Shown: positions 52,706 to 62,239, numbered from the stretch's first letter. The stretch: DNA of 64,000 bases from Halomontanus rarus (GCF_029338335.1 NZ_CP119797.1); one strand, 5' to 3'. Notes: a model not told the origin generated them from the sequence alone. Numbers and translations are program-made.

Positions 52706-53751
52706 ACGAGGACACAGCTGGATTCGAGACCGTCCACGACGTGGTGATCGTCGGCTCCGGCGTCGCCGGGCTCTCTGCGGCCGTCTACGCCGCACGGGCC
52801 GACCTCGAGCCGCTGGTGCTCGAGGGTCCGGAACCGGGCGGTCAGCTCACGCTGACGACCGACGTCGAAAACTATCTCGGCTTCCCCGAGGGCGTCGGTG
52901 GGATGGAACTGATCCAGCGCGGGACGGAGCAGGCCGAGCGCTTCGGCGCCGAATTCGTTCACGGTATCGTCGAACGGGCGGCGCTCGAGGAGCGACCGTT
53001 CGAACTCGAACTCTCGAGTGGCGACGTGCTCCGGACACAGGCACTGATCGTCGCCACCGGGGCGAGCGCTCGCTGGGTCGGCGCGACGAACGAAGACGAG
53101 CTGATGGGATACGGCCTCTCGACGTGTGCGACCTGTGACGGCGCGTTCCACCGCGGCGACGACGTTCTCGTGATCGGTGGTGGCGATAGTGCGATGGAAG
53201 AGGCGCTCTTCCTCGCGAAGTTCGCGGATAGCGTCACGGTCGTCCACCGTCGCGACGAACTGCGCGCCTCCGAGGTCATGGCACGGCGCGCTCGCGAACA
53301 CGACGATATCGAGTTCCGATGGAACACCGAATTACTCGAGATCCACGGCTCACAGGAGGCGGGCGTCACCGGCGCGACGCTGGTGAGCCACCCCGACGGC
53401 CGCCCGACGGAGAAACTCGACGCGGATCTCGACGTCGACTCCGCGACAGTCGACGTCGGCGGGATCTTCTACGGCGTCGGCCACGTCCCCAATACGGCCT
53501 TCCTCGAGGGCACTGCCATCGACCTCGACGACGAGGGTCACCTGCTAACGCTCGAGGGGATGACGACCGAAACTGCCGTCGAGGGGGTCTTCGGCGCAGG
53601 TGACGTGATGGATCCCGACTATCGGCAGGCCGTAACGGCCGCCGGAACTGGAAGCATGGCCGCACTCGATGCGGAGTCCTGGCTCGACGAACGGACGATC
53701 CAGCACGAGGTCTCCGTCTCCGTCGCCGCCGACGTCGGAGCGAGCGACTAG
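52702..53751 (+). CDS. trxB: Thioredoxin reductase
   Basis: The 349-residue flavoprotein has FAD site VIVGSGVAGLSAAVYAARA (15-33), PGGQLTLTTDVENYLGFP near 46, and the redox active site STCATCDGAF (C142, C145). The NAD(P)H site VLVIGGGDSAMEEA is near 156 and the FAD-contact GVFGAGDVMDPDYRQAVTAAGTG near 290. The nucleotide segment VVHRRDELRAS keeps HRR, which favours NADPH. It reduces the thioredoxin encoded just upstream. Total length is the family norm plus a C-terminal 20-residue tail. Confidence 0.94.
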   Translation: MNEDTAGFETVHDVVIVGSGVAGLSAAVYAARADLEPLVLEGPEPGGQLTLTTDVENYLGFPEGVGGMELIQRGTEQAERFGAEFVHGIVERAALEERPFELELSSGDVLRTQALIVATGASARWVGATNEDELMGYGLSTCATCDGAFHRGDDVLVIGGGDSAMEEALFLAKFADSVTVVHRRDELRASEVMARRAREHDDIEFRWNTELLEIHGSQEAGVTGATLVSHPDGRPTEKLDADLDVDSATVDVGGIFYGVGHVPNTAFLEGTAIDLDDEGHLLTLEGMTTETAVEGVFGAGDVMDPDYRQAVTAAGTGSMAALDAESWLDERTIQHEVSVSVAADVGASD

Positions 53752-53907
53752 TACCCCAAGTCGAGACACGTCGTTCGCGGGTGAGGCGCTTCGTCGACGA
53801 ATGCCGCCGTTGACCCGACTCGTGGTTACTACACGCTTTACTCAGAGATCGGTGAGGCCGCAGAACGGGCACGGTTTACCAGAGGGCCATCCAGTACGTC
53901 CTCCGGT

Positions 53908-54348
53908 TCAGGAGACGTCCTTCCGCCCGGTCAGTGTTTCGGGGTCGAGACGGAAGTCGTGGAACTCGAGTTCCTCTCGCGGCCGATCGAATATGTCGAT
54001 CGTCGGGATATCGATCGCCCACATTCCCTGTACGACGTTCGATTCGTACGGAAGCCCGTCGATTTCCTCGCGCTGACCGGTTGCGACGACACTTCGCCAT
54101 CCGTCGTCCCGTTTTTCGTACGTGACGAACGACACCTGATTGTCGATGACGTCGGCTTTGGTACTCCCCGGTGGAAACGAGAGTCGAAAGTAGAAATCGC
54201 GATCGTCCGCGAAGTAGCCGTACGACACCGGAAACGAGGACGAGGGCTCGTCCGCGCCCGTTGCGAACGAGAGAACGCCAGTGCCGCCGGTACCCAGGAA
54301 CTCGTCGCGTTCTTCCTCGGACAGTTGGATCCAGCGGAGTTTAGTCAT
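53908..54348 (-). CDS. Pyridoxamine 5'-phosphate oxidase-like flavin-binding protein
   Basis: The 146-residue protein is closely similar to the one at 47992. It shows LSEEERDEFLGTGGTGVLSFAT, SFPVSYGYFADDRDFYFRLSFP, GWRSVVATGQ and the tail DFRLDPETLTGRKD. Both share VVQGMWAIDIP or IQGMWTIEIP. The pair are recent paralogs and both face left. A flavin (FMN) or F420 redox function is inferred; the substrate is unknown. Confidence 0.85.
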   Translation of the reverse strand: MTKLRWIQLSEEERDEFLGTGGTGVLSFATGADEPSSSFPVSYGYFADDRDFYFRLSFPPGSTKADVIDNQVSFVTYEKRDDGWRSVVATGQREEIDGLPYESNVVQGMWAIDIPTIDIFDRPREELEFHDFRLDPETLTGRKDVS

Positions 54349-54632
54349 CGTACGATGACACGACGCGAGGTACGAAAAAGTTCAGCGATAGAAATCCGAC
54401 GTGTTCGTATCTGGTCGACGTATTTAGCCTAGTCTCGATTTTCGAAGGCTGCTCGTAGTTGCGTTACGTTATATACGTTAGTCAGAACGGTGGGTGAGGC
54501 TGGTCCATCTCGCTACACGCACTGGATATTCCACGTCAGTGCGTCCTCGTTTCGCTCGATGGATCAACTCACGAGATCGCCAACGGTCCTACGAGACGTC
54601 GGCTCAGAGCAACGACTTCGACCGGCCGACGT

Positions 54633-55568
54633 TCAGTGGCTGTTATCGTCTCCACGACGAGTACCCATCGGAACGCAGACCACCGGGGTGCGGACGGTCC
54701 GAACGACGTTCTCCGTAACGCTCCCGAGAAACTGTCGTTCGAACCCCGAGCGCCCGTGCGTTCCCATGACGATGAGGTCACTCTCGTTGTCCTCCGCGTA
54801 GTCCGCGATCACCCGTGCCGCCGGCCCTTTCGCGACACTTCCCGTAACGCTGACGCCCTCGTCTCTGGCTCGCCGACGAACCGCCTCGAGCGCCTCCTCA
54901 CCGACCGCTTCGAGCTCGGCCAGAATCGCGCCCGGATCCAGATGTGGATCTCCCATGTATCGGCTCGTATCGACCGAAGTAACCGCGTGGAGCATCGCGT
55001 CGAACGCAATCGCGAGACTGATCCCCCAGTCGACGGCGACTGCTGCACCGTCGCTTCCGTCCGTGGGAAGGAGGATGTTCTCGACCGTCTCCCGGGTGAG
55101 TGAGGAGTCACCCGCTTCCGGGGGGACGGCGAGTACCGGGACATCGACCGTCCGAAGCACGTTTTCCGTCACGCTTCCGAGGACGACTCGTTCGAGCCCC
55201 GTCAGCCCTTTCGTTCCCATGGCGATCACGTCGATCCCGGATGCATCAGCGTACCGATCGATGACCCGAAACGGCGTTCCCCGTTCGGTCGTTGTCGTGA
55301 CCTCGAGTTCCGGGTTTCGCTCTTCGACCATCGTCGCGACGGCTTCGACAGCTGCTTCCGCTTCGGTTTCGATCGCCGCCCGCCGTTCGTCCATATCGGT
55401 CTCCAGAAGCGACGAAATTCCCTCGAGTTCCGATGTGTCGGCGACCGACAGGATGTGGACGTCTGCTCCGACCGCCGCTGCCAGATCGAGACCGTATTTT
55501 GCTCCTGCGAGCGCGCCGTCGCTTCCGTCGGTCGGTAGCAGTACCGAATCGATTGTCCTCGCGGGCAT
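54633..55568 (-). CDS. Tandem-domain universal stress protein
   Basis: From ATG at 55566-55568 the 311-residue protein has two USP domains. The first (1-150) opens IDSVLLPTDGSDGALAGAK and ends AMGTKGLTGLERVVLGSVTENVL. The second (about 164-305) opens VENILLPTDGSDGAAVAVD and ends VMGTHGRSGFERQFLGSVTENVVRTVRTPVVCVP. Both ATP loops (G-xx-G-x9-GS) are intact, unlike the tandem USP at 40596. An upstream in-frame extension is not used, since it lacks a promoter. Cytosolic. Confidence 0.93.
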   Translation of the reverse strand: MPARTIDSVLLPTDGSDGALAGAKYGLDLAAAVGADVHILSVADTSELEGISSLLETDMDERRAAIETEAEAAVEAVATMVEERNPELEVTTTTERGTPFRVIDRYADASGIDVIAMGTKGLTGLERVVLGSVTENVLRTVDVPVLAVPPEAGDSSLTRETVENILLPTDGSDGAAVAVDWGISLAIAFDAMLHAVTSVDTSRYMGDPHLDPGAILAELEAVGEEALEAVRRRARDEGVSVTGSVAKGPAARVIADYAEDNESDLIVMGTHGRSGFERQFLGSVTENVVRTVRTPVVCVPMGTRRGDDNSH

Positions 55569-56100
55569 GGAGGATGCTACACCGTCCCACAGAATAATTG
55601 TATCGGGTCTGAGTAGCCGATAGACGCTCGTGATCGAGCGCCACAAGGCGAATTTTCCGGCGGGAATGATGGGAACCGTCGGTCATGGGTGTCGTCGCCT
55701 TCGACCGGTGGATGCGCCTGTTTCCGTACCGAGAGACAACGCTGGTTGTGACCTCGAGGTTCGACCGAACTCCCCGTGAGACAGTCCGAACGAGTTCGAT
55801 CGAGAATCGATCGCTGCTCCGGTTCAGTTGGTCCTATTCCTTTTCCCGAACATGTTAACCACGTATCGATAGTTCTCACAAACGTATGTCTGTAATTGGT
55901 AATGACTGAACATAACAGTAGGTACAAAATTCACTATCTCGCGTTCGGCGTCCTCGAGCCCGTCTGTATTCCGTGAGTTCGTTCGAACGGGGCGCTCGAG
56001 TACGTCTCGTTACCCGAACGATCCGTCGACTCGTCCGTCGGTGTGACAGTCACCGACACGGGAAACACGTTTATACTTTCGTCGCTTACGAGAGGTCACA
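55569..56100. other. 532-base region without a supported gene
   Basis: A short plus-strand open stretch from ATG 55685 (VVAFDRWMRLFPYRE) has no recognisable family or clear promoter. Near 55895-55935 the sequence is AT-rich. A TATA-like TTTATAC at 56070-56076 serves the next gene. Nothing else is supported. Confidence 0.4.
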
Positions 56101-56706
56101 ATGATGGCGACGACGCACGCGCTGTGGGGGATGATGCTCGCTCTTCCCGTGTTAGCGGTCGCCCCGGAATTCGCACCGGTCGCGTTCGTGGCAGGGCTCG
56201 TCGGCGGGGCAGCCCCGGACCTCGATCTCTACACCGGTCACCGAAAGACGTTGCACTATCCCGTCTACGCCACAGTCGCGACGGTTCCGGCGCTCGCAGC
56301 CGCGCTCGTCGCTCCATCGGCGACGACCGTTGCACTCGCCGTCGGACTCACCGCAGCGGCGCTACACGCCGTGTCCGACGTTCTCGGTGGTGGTCTCGAG
56401 TTGCGCCCGTGGGAGGGGACGTCAGAACGGGCGGTCTACAGCCACTACCACGACCGATGGGTCCGACCGCGTCGGTGGGTTCGCTACGACGGCGCACCGG
56501 AGGACCTGCTGCTCGCAATCTCCGCTGGGGCGCCCGTGATCGCGACCGCCGACGGATTCGTCGGCGCCGTTGCGTTCTCGCTTCTCGCCGTGTCGGTCGG
56601 CTACTCCCTGCTGCGAAAACCGCTCGCCGGCGTCGCCGAGCGCCTCGTCGGCCGCCTCCCGGCGTCGTTGCTTCCGTACGTTCCCGCCCGCTATCGTGGG
56701 ACGTAA
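56101..56706 (+). CDS. Membrane-bound metal-dependent hydrolase, YdjM/LexA-binding-like
   Basis: The 201-residue protein opens MMATTHALWGMMLALPVLAV and continues GAAPDLDLYTGHRKTLHYPVYATVA. The pattern of early H6, an APDLD motif and GHR-TLHYPV matches DUF457/YdjM-type predicted membrane metal hydrolases. About five helices are seen, with a catalytic-looking LHAVSDVLGGG near 100. The role is unknown. A TATA-like TTTATAC at 56070-56076 supports a leaderless start at 56101 or at the second ATG, 56104. Confidence 0.82.
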   Translation: MMATTHALWGMMLALPVLAVAPEFAPVAFVAGLVGGAAPDLDLYTGHRKTLHYPVYATVATVPALAAALVAPSATTVALAVGLTAAALHAVSDVLGGGLELRPWEGTSERAVYSHYHDRWVRPRRWVRYDGAPEDLLLAISAGAPVIATADGFVGAVAFSLLAVSVGYSLLRKPLAGVAERLVGRLPASLLPYVPARYRGT

Positions 56707-56982
56707 TTCGGCTCGAATCGCAAACTGAGACGGTATCGCTTACACGACGGTGCCGAGTGGCGACGGCAACGACTCGAGCACGTCCGTCGCCGCGTCGGGG
56801 ACTCACGCCCTACGTTTCGAGAGGATTTCGGACTCCCCGTGCCGATCCGAACGACTTCAGATCGCCACACGGACTCGCTTCACCGGTCGAGCACGTTGTA
56901 GACTCGAACGAACCAACGACCTGGCGACCGGAGAACGAGGGGAGCACAGTGGCTTTTTGTCGTTGCCGTCGTACTCAGCATC

Positions 56983-57447
56983 ATGTCAGAGGATATTGGC
57001 GTAGCCCTGGATAGAGAGGAGATTGAACAGTTTTTGCGGGAGCAAGGCCTCGGAGTGCTCGGCGTTGCAACGGGAGGCGAAGCGTACACGATCCCGATCG
57101 CGTTTGCCTACAATAGCGGCGAAGATCGATGTTATTTCCGGTTTATCATGGGCAAAGACAGCCTGAAGCGGGAGTTCGTCTCCGAAACAGACCGTGCGAG
57201 TCTGACCGTCTTCGAGTGGCAAACAAAAAACCAGTGGAAAAGCGTCGTCATGAGAGGACCGATCCGGCGGGTTACGGATGCTGATCTGTCCAAAGCCGCG
57301 ACCTTCTTCTCCGAGGTCGGTGACGAGGCAGCTCTCGAGGTGTTCAACGACTCGATATCCGAATACGAGACGGTATGGTACGAACTGGTGGTCTCCGAAA
57401 TCACGGGACGCGGTCAGTTCGTTGGTTCTCGAGAGAGTCTGGTTTAA
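56983..57447 (+). CDS. Pyridoxamine 5'-phosphate oxidase-like flavin-binding protein (third type)
   Basis: The 154-residue split-barrel protein shows REEIEQFLREQGLGVLGVAT, AYTIPIAFAYNSGEDRCYFRF, KREFVSETDRASLTVFEW and WKSVVMRGPIRR. It is diverged from the two paralogs at 47992 and 53908 and closer to the decayed copy at 61830. The strands fit FMN or F420 binding. The lower GC content of its codons (for example a TTT/AAA-rich segment near 57110-57240) differs from the neighbours and may mean more recent arrival. Confidence 0.85.
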   Translation: MSEDIGVALDREEIEQFLREQGLGVLGVATGGEAYTIPIAFAYNSGEDRCYFRFIMGKDSLKREFVSETDRASLTVFEWQTKNQWKSVVMRGPIRRVTDADLSKAATFFSEVGDEAALEVFNDSISEYETVWYELVVSEITGRGQFVGSRESLV

Positions 57448-57613
57448 TCAGTGTCCCGTACGCGTATTCGCATCTTTCCGTACTCGTCTAGTAATACGTC
57501 GATCCGTTTTTTCGCGAAGTCCGACAGTATCGAAGCCAGCAGCTCTCTCCCCTGTGTCCAAAGGTGGCGTCTCTGCCCTCGGAGTTAACTGTGCTGGCGG
57601 TGATAGCGATCCT

Positions 57614-58114
57614 ATGACGTTCGTCGTCCCTTTCGATGGATCGGAACTCGCAGAAGCAGCGCTCGTCAGGGCCGTGGAGTTCGCCACTGCGCTCGACGAG
57701 GACGTCACGGCCGTCACCGTCGTCCCCGAACGAAAACGATACGCGAGAGAGAAGGGGTGGATCGAGGAAGGCGAACAGTTCGATATCGATCTGATCGTCG
57801 AAACACTTCGCACCCAGGTCGAAACGGTAGCGCCGTCGGCGACGTTCGAGTACGAACGTATTCGCGAGTTTCCGCCCGAAGCGGAGATCGCCGACCACAT
57901 CGAGCGGCTGGCGCTCGAGTGTGATCCGAGCGTCGTCTTTCTCGGGAGCGACAACGTCGGTCGCGTCGTGACGCCGCTGACCAGCGTTGGCGTCCATCTC
58001 GCTGCGGAGGAGTCCTACGACGTGTTCGTCGTTCGCCACCGAGCACCGCCAAAGATCGACACGCTCGAGGCGCACGCCGAGTTCTACTCGGCAGACGACT
58101 CGAGGTCAGGATAG
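57614..58114 (+). CDS. Universal stress protein-like, divergent
   Basis: The 166-residue protein starts at ATG 57614 (MTFVVPFDGSELAEAALVRA), a USP first strand and helix. The ATP loop is degenerate: VVFLGSDNVGRVVTPLTSVGVHLAAEESYDVFVVR lacks the full G-xx-G-x9-G-[ST]. It probably does not bind ATP. The C-terminus (RAPPKIDTLEAHAEFYSADD) is an extra tail. An upstream in-frame stretch from 57278 overlaps the flavin protein gene and is rejected. Confidence 0.82.
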   Translation: MTFVVPFDGSELAEAALVRAVEFATALDEDVTAVTVVPERKRYAREKGWIEEGEQFDIDLIVETLRTQVETVAPSATFEYERIREFPPEAEIADHIERLALECDPSVVFLGSDNVGRVVTPLTSVGVHLAAEESYDVFVVRHRAPPKIDTLEAHAEFYSADDSRSG

Positions 58115-58288
58115 CGGGTTCGGAGTTGTGATCGGGGACGTCTCGAGTCTCGATCTCAGGGGCTACTACCCGAGTTCGACACGAGCACGTGACCGCTGAC
58201 AGTGGAGGAAGACCGACGGATCGTCGGTTACTACGTTCGCCGCCGATACCCCTCGCCTCTTATGCCGACCGCGGTCGACAATCGACGT

Positions 58289-59242
58289 ATGGGAGACCTC
58301 GTCACGTTCGGTGAGACGATGCTTCGACTGTCGCCTCCACGGCACACCCGTCTGGAAACCGCGGGGGCGTTCGACGTGTATCCCGGCGGCGCCGAAAGCA
58401 ACGCTGCGGTCGCTGCGACCCGACTCGGGACGGATGTCGTCTGGATCTCCAAACTTCCGGAGTCTCCGCTCGGTCGGCACGTCGTCTCCAATTTGAGTCG
58501 GTACGGATTGGACGTCGACGTCGTCTGGGCCGAATCTGGACGGCAGGGAACCTACTACCTCGAGATCGCCGGTGCGCCTCGAGGAGCCGACGTCGTCTAC
58601 GACCGCGCCGACGCGGCGGTGACGACCGCAACTGCGGACGAACTGCCCACCGAGACGATCCGAGACGCGGAACTCTTTCTCACGTCCGGAATCACGCCCG
58701 CCCTCTCGCCGACGCTCGAGGGGACGGTGGGAGATTTACTGGAAATCGCTCGAGATGCGGGTGTCCGAACCGCCTTCGACGTGAACTACCGGGGCAAACT
58801 GTGGTCGGAAGCGACGGCGCGCGAGACAATCGAGACGTACTTCCCGTTGATCGACGTCCTCATTACGCCGGCTCGAGACGCCCGGAACGTCTTGGGAGAG
58901 ACGGGTGAACCGGCGGAGATCGCCACGGCGCTCGCAGACGCGTGGGGGTTCGAGACGGTCGTGATCACGTGCGGTGCGAATGGCGCGGTGGCCGCCGGGG
59001 ACGACGAGGTCGTCGACCGGCCGGCGTTTGAGACGGAGACGATCGCACCGGTCGGCACCGGAGACGCGTTCGTCGGGGGCTTTCTCGCACGTCGGCTCGC
59101 CGGGGCCGACCTCGGAACGGCCCTCGAGTACGGTGGGGCAACGGCTGCACTCAAGCGAACGATCCCGGGCGACGTCGCGCTCGTCACCCGCGAGGAAGTC
59201 GATCGCGTCGTGGAGGGCGAACACGAGACGATTTCCCGCTGA
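58289..59242 (+). CDS. kdgK: PfkB-family sugar kinase, 2-keto-3-deoxygluconate kinase-like
   Basis: The 317-residue kinase has the PfkB N-terminal signature region YPGGAESNAAVAATRLG (34-50). The C-terminal ATP/catalytic motif is APVGTGDAFVGGFLARRLAG, with base D259. The opening LVTFGETMLRLSPPRHTRLETAGAFDVYPGG is the pattern of KDG kinases of the haloarchaeal semi-phosphorylative Entner-Doudoroff route. Substrate could be another sugar, for example fructose. A TATA-like CTCTTATG near 58256-58264 gives a leaderless start at 58289. In mycobacteria a pfkB gene is DosR-controlled beside USPs. Confidence 0.87.
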   Translation: MGDLVTFGETMLRLSPPRHTRLETAGAFDVYPGGAESNAAVAATRLGTDVVWISKLPESPLGRHVVSNLSRYGLDVDVVWAESGRQGTYYLEIAGAPRGADVVYDRADAAVTTATADELPTETIRDAELFLTSGITPALSPTLEGTVGDLLEIARDAGVRTAFDVNYRGKLWSEATARETIETYFPLIDVLITPARDARNVLGETGEPAEIATALADAWGFETVVITCGANGAVAAGDDEVVDRPAFETETIAPVGTGDAFVGGFLARRLAGADLGTALEYGGATAALKRTIPGDVALVTREEVDRVVEGEHETISR

Positions 59243-59544
59243 CGACGGCGACGCGGGGCGACGCTCGAGAGCGATACCTCGAGACGACGGTCTCCGTCGA
59301 GCAGGTGGTGGCGGATGCCGAATCCCTCGCATCCGAATCCGGCCTCGTGATCGAGACGGACGTCGCGTTCTGGCCGTCGTCATGCGTTGTTCCGGACGAT
59401 GCGGAGGAACACAGGGTCGAACACATCGTTATGGGCGATCACGGAACGACGGGATCGGAGCGGATGGTTCTCGGGAGCGTCGCCGAGATGGTCGTTGCCC
59501 GATCGCCGGTCACCGTCACCGTCGTCCGTGACGACCTGGACTGA
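59243..59544 (+). pseudogene. C-terminal relic of a universal stress protein
   Basis: After the kdgK stop the plus strand reads LETTVSVEQVVADAESLASE, HRVEHIVMGDHGTTGSERMV and LGSVAEMVVARSPVTVTVVR before the stop. This is the second half of a USP with a complete ATP-binding loop. The first strand and helix (about 45 residues) are gone. The only in-frame start is a GTG at 59305, well inside the domain. An IS1341-type relic follows at once. Confidence 0.75.
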
Positions 59545-59830
59545 CGAGGACAGTACTCACTCGCGGCTGCTGCCGCTCGTTCCTCGAGGCAGGGGCTTCC
59601 TGCATCTACGACGCGACTTGCAGACACTGTAACTGGGTCCACAGCGGTCGCAGACTCCACAGGCGTTCGAAAATCGCACGGCGATTTTCGCAGCCTATCA
59701 GAATCGTGCGGTTCTGGGGACGTTGCTTCGGAGTGACCCACTCCCCGTTTGAGAGTCGTACGAGCGTTGCCCGCCCTATTCGCTCCCTTCGGGCGCTCCT
59801 TGAGGACCGGGGATTAGTGACCATATGTAT
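59545..59830 (-). pseudogene. IS1341-type TnpB C-terminal relic with hairpin
   Basis: The minus strand reads RKSPCDFRTPVESATAVDPV followed by VSASRVVDAGSPCLEERAA. From memory the SAS-VV-GSP-LKE tail is typical of another group of haloarchaeal IS1341-type TnpB proteins. A perfect 10-base hairpin (CGAAAATCGC, 59668-59677, with GCGATTTTCG, 59681-59690) lies within it. Only the last part of the gene remains and the frame shifts further upstream (EWVTPKQRPQNRTI in another frame). The catalytic region is absent. Confidence 0.6.
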
Positions 59831-59838
59831 GCTAACGA

Positions 59839-60261
59839 TCAGTACGGTGGCCGCTGGGCGCGGACGACGCGTGCCAGTTCCTGGTGCTCGTCGGCGAGTA
59901 ATTCGTTCAGGTCGTCGGCCGTGATAATTCCGTTCAGATCACCGTCCGTGTCCGTTACGGGAAGCCTCCGGATGCCGTGTTTACTCATTAACTCGGTGGC
60001 TTCGTAGAAACCAGCGCCGTGCTCGATCGTCTGCAGGTCGTCCGCCATCACGTCTTCGGCACTGATCTCGTCAGGATCGGCCCGTTCAGCGAGCACCTGT
60101 ATCGTCAGATCGCGGTCGGTTACGATGCCAACTGGCGTGTCGCCATCGGTGATGACGACGCTGCCGATCTCTTCGTCTTGCATCGCCGCTGCTAGTTCGT
60201 GAATCGATTCGTCGGTCGCCGCAGTGACGACGTCGCTTCGTGCGAGATTTTCGATAGGCAT
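59839..60261 (-). CDS. Two-CBS-domain protein
   Basis: From ATG at 60259-60261 the 140-residue protein has two CBS domains. The first (about 8-65) has VVTAATDESIHELAAAMQDEEIGSVVITDGDTPVGIVTDRDL, and the second (about 75-132) has TIEHGAGFYEATELMSKHGIRRLPVTDTDGDLNGIITADDL. Such stand-alone CBS pairs bind adenine nucleotides or NAD derivatives. The mycobacterial relative Hrp1 is DosR-regulated. A much longer in-frame reading to 60864 lacks a promoter and protein character and is rejected. Confidence 0.9.
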   Translation of the reverse strand: MPIENLARSDVVTAATDESIHELAAAMQDEEIGSVVITDGDTPVGIVTDRDLTIQVLAERADPDEISAEDVMADDLQTIEHGAGFYEATELMSKHGIRRLPVTDTDGDLNGIITADDLNELLADEHQELARVVRAQRPPY

Positions 60262-60360
60262 TGGTACCCTCGATCGCCCCTTCCACAACGAGCCACATAG
60301 TTTGTAGCGGTGGTTGTGGTGATAGTCAAACCACACAGACGGTGCGTATTGAGAGGTGAG

Positions 60361-60588
60361 ATCATGCTCGAGAAATGGGGTGCTCGCGCTGAAACCACCG
60401 GCATCGAGTGTGTCTGGAATGTTTGCCACGGTCGACCCTGGGAGAAAGTCCTCGAGGCCGCTGACGAATTCGACATCGATCTCGTCGTGATCGGACAGCA
60501 GGGCAGAGCCACCAAAAGACGAGAAAAATCGGCAGCGTCGTCGAACGCATCGTCCGATCGGCGGATCGACCGGCGTTGACCACGTGAC
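60361..60588 (+). pseudogene. Frameshifted C-terminal relic of a universal stress protein
   Basis: The plus strand encodes MLEKWGARAETTGIECVWNV, CHGRPWEKVLEAADEFDIDL and VVIGQQGRATK. After a shift in an AAAAA run near 60527 it continues TRKIGSVVERIVRSADRPALTT before TGA. This aligns with the C-terminal two-thirds of the USP at 35574 (both have CHGRPWE-VLEAADE). The N-terminal strand and helix are missing. It is a decayed recent copy of that gene. Confidence 0.82.
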
Positions 60589-60885
60589 ACGATGTAGTGT
60601 GACTGTCCAGGTGTCGATCCGTCCAACGGTTCTCACAGTGCGACCGCCGCTCCTGTGACCCTCACAACGACTGCTCGTCTGCCCCCCAGACCCGCGAATT
60701 TGCCGGTAGTGCGTGTGCTCGAGTCTCGAAGAGTCTCGAGAGACGTATCCGCGAGTGGATCGGATGACCGACCACAGGTCGCGTGACGCGTCGAACTCGC
60801 GCGGTCCGTGTATCTCGTCTACTCGTCGAGTCGGCTTCGTGACGAGTGACGTGGATTTATTCACGTCTTCGCCGTAGTGTTCGGT
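60589..60885. other. Gap before the USP at 60886
   Basis: No gene is visible. A TATA-like GATTTATTC at 60854-60862 serves the USP that starts at ATG 60886. Confidence 0.4.
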
Positions 60886-61314
60886 ATGGTTTCACGTGTT
60901 CTCGTTCCGATGGACGACTCGGAGATCGCGGGACGAGCGCTCAGGTATGCGCTGGACGTACATTCCGACGCTGAGATAACTGTCTACCACGTCGTCGGGG
61001 GCCCATCGATGATGATGGGCAGTGCAGTGGGTCTCGCGCTGGAAGACGACATCGAAACAGCCGCTACGGAACGGGCCAAACCGGTCTTCGATCGGGCCCA
61101 CGAAATCGCCGCCGAGTACGGCGCGGAGATCGAGACGCAAGCCGGTCTGGGTCATCCGACGCGTGCGATCGTCGCGCGTGCTGACGATTACGACGCGATC
61201 GTCATGGGATGCCACGGCGAGCACAGCGAAAACATCACACGAGGATTCTTGGTGGGTAACGTCGCGAAGACGGTGTTCGAGCGGTCGCCGATTCCGGTGA
61301 CGACTGTCCGGTGA
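60886..61314 (+). CDS. Universal stress protein, UspA family
   Basis: The 142-residue USP opens VSRVLVPMDDSEIAGRALRYA. It has a middle VVGGPSMMMGSAVGLALEDDIE and ends with the ATP loop VMGCHGEHSENITRGFLVGNVAKTVFERS. The loop departs from the G-xx-G-x9-GS rule (EHSENITRGFLVGN), so nucleotide binding is uncertain. It is the intact paralog of the pseudogene at 39912-40335. A GTG at 60877 would add three residues, but the TATA at 60854-60862 fits ATG 60886. Confidence 0.92.
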   Translation: MVSRVLVPMDDSEIAGRALRYALDVHSDAEITVYHVVGGPSMMMGSAVGLALEDDIETAATERAKPVFDRAHEIAAEYGAEIETQAGLGHPTRAIVARADDYDAIVMGCHGEHSENITRGFLVGNVAKTVFERSPIPVTTVR

Positions 61315-61388
61315 GTGGCTGATGAAAGTAACTGAGTAGCCATGATTGGCGAACCAGTTCCGTCCCGCTATCGTTCTCCGTTGTAGCC

Positions 61389-61523
61389 TCAGATGTACGG
61401 CATCACTCGCTTTTCGCCAGGGACGACGCGCTCGAGTTCGACGGAGACTCCGGCGTGTTCGGCGATGATCTGCCCTACGAGAAACTCGTCGGCCTGAACC
61501 GAGATTTCGGCGATGACTGCCAT
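61389..61523 (-). pseudogene. N-terminal fragment of a Bat/HTH_10-type regulator
   Basis: From ATG at 61521-61523 the minus strand encodes MAVIAEISVQADEFLVGQII and AEHAGVSVELERVVPGEKR then VMPYI and a stop (45 codons including it). Haloarchaeal HTH_10 proteins of the Bat group begin with just such a strand (M-x-x-IAEF-S-P-x-x-F-L-G, then V-x-V-ELERVVP). The remaining 150-plus residues with the HTH are missing. It could be expressed as a peptide but is most simply a relic. Confidence 0.6.
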
Positions 61524-61829
61524 GCGAACAGTAGGCGAGGAAACGTATTAGACACCCGGTCTACGACCTGTCCGATCCGAGGGAGTTCTTCGGAAGGGAT
61601 TCACTCGACTCTTGGACGTCTGCCATCAGAGCCACACTACGTGTCGTGGTCGGTTCAGCCCGACTCCCGATCGTCCACGCGTGCTTCTATCGATGCCTAC
61701 CGGCGTATTCGCGTGGTCGCTCGCGATCGTGTGTCACAGACATGTCGTGTCTCCGACGGCCCTCGCTCGTCCGCCCACGCACCAGCTTTCGCACACAGCT
61801 TCATGCTGGTCGTCGTCCGACGATACAGT

Positions 61830-62095
61830 ATGGACCGAATCGAGTACACGTACACGTTTGGGATGGACGACGAACGGATCGAGGAACGTCTCGAGCGACG
61901 TGAAACTGGCGTTCTCGCACTTGCAGCAGACGGTTCTGCGTACGCGATTCCCGTCGCACACCACTACGAGGACGAATCGCTGTACGTCCGATTAGCGGAC
62001 GACGGTTCGAGCACGAAGATGACGTACCTCGAGAAGACGGACGAAGCGTGTTTCACGCTCTACGATGTCGACTCTGCGGGGAACTCGTCTTGTCT
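61830..62095 (+). pseudogene. N-terminal relic of a PNPOx-like flavin-binding protein
   Basis: From ATG 61830 the plus strand encodes YTYTFGMDDERIEERLERRE, TGVLALAADGSAYAIPVAHH and TYLEKTDEACFTLYDVDSAG. These are the first half of the split barrel seen intact at 56983. After GNS near 62085 the frame loses homology (SSCLTYSASN) and runs through unrelated sequence. The C-terminal strand pair and dimer contact are lost. Confidence 0.7.
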
Positions 62096-62239
62096 CACTT
62101 ACTCAGCATCCAACCGTACACCTTTTCGATCTCATGGTTGCTCGCTTGCTTCTTGCTCCGGCCGTCCGTCTTTCCCTCGAGGATCTGTCGTTCGACCGTA
62201 TTTAGTGCGAGCGAGAACGCGTGGCCATCACCGTTTACT

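Noticed and set aside
55685..55858. Plus-strand open stretch beginning with VVAFDRWMRLFPYRE
   Set aside because: No promoter, no family match known to me and loss of protein-like composition after about 35 codons.
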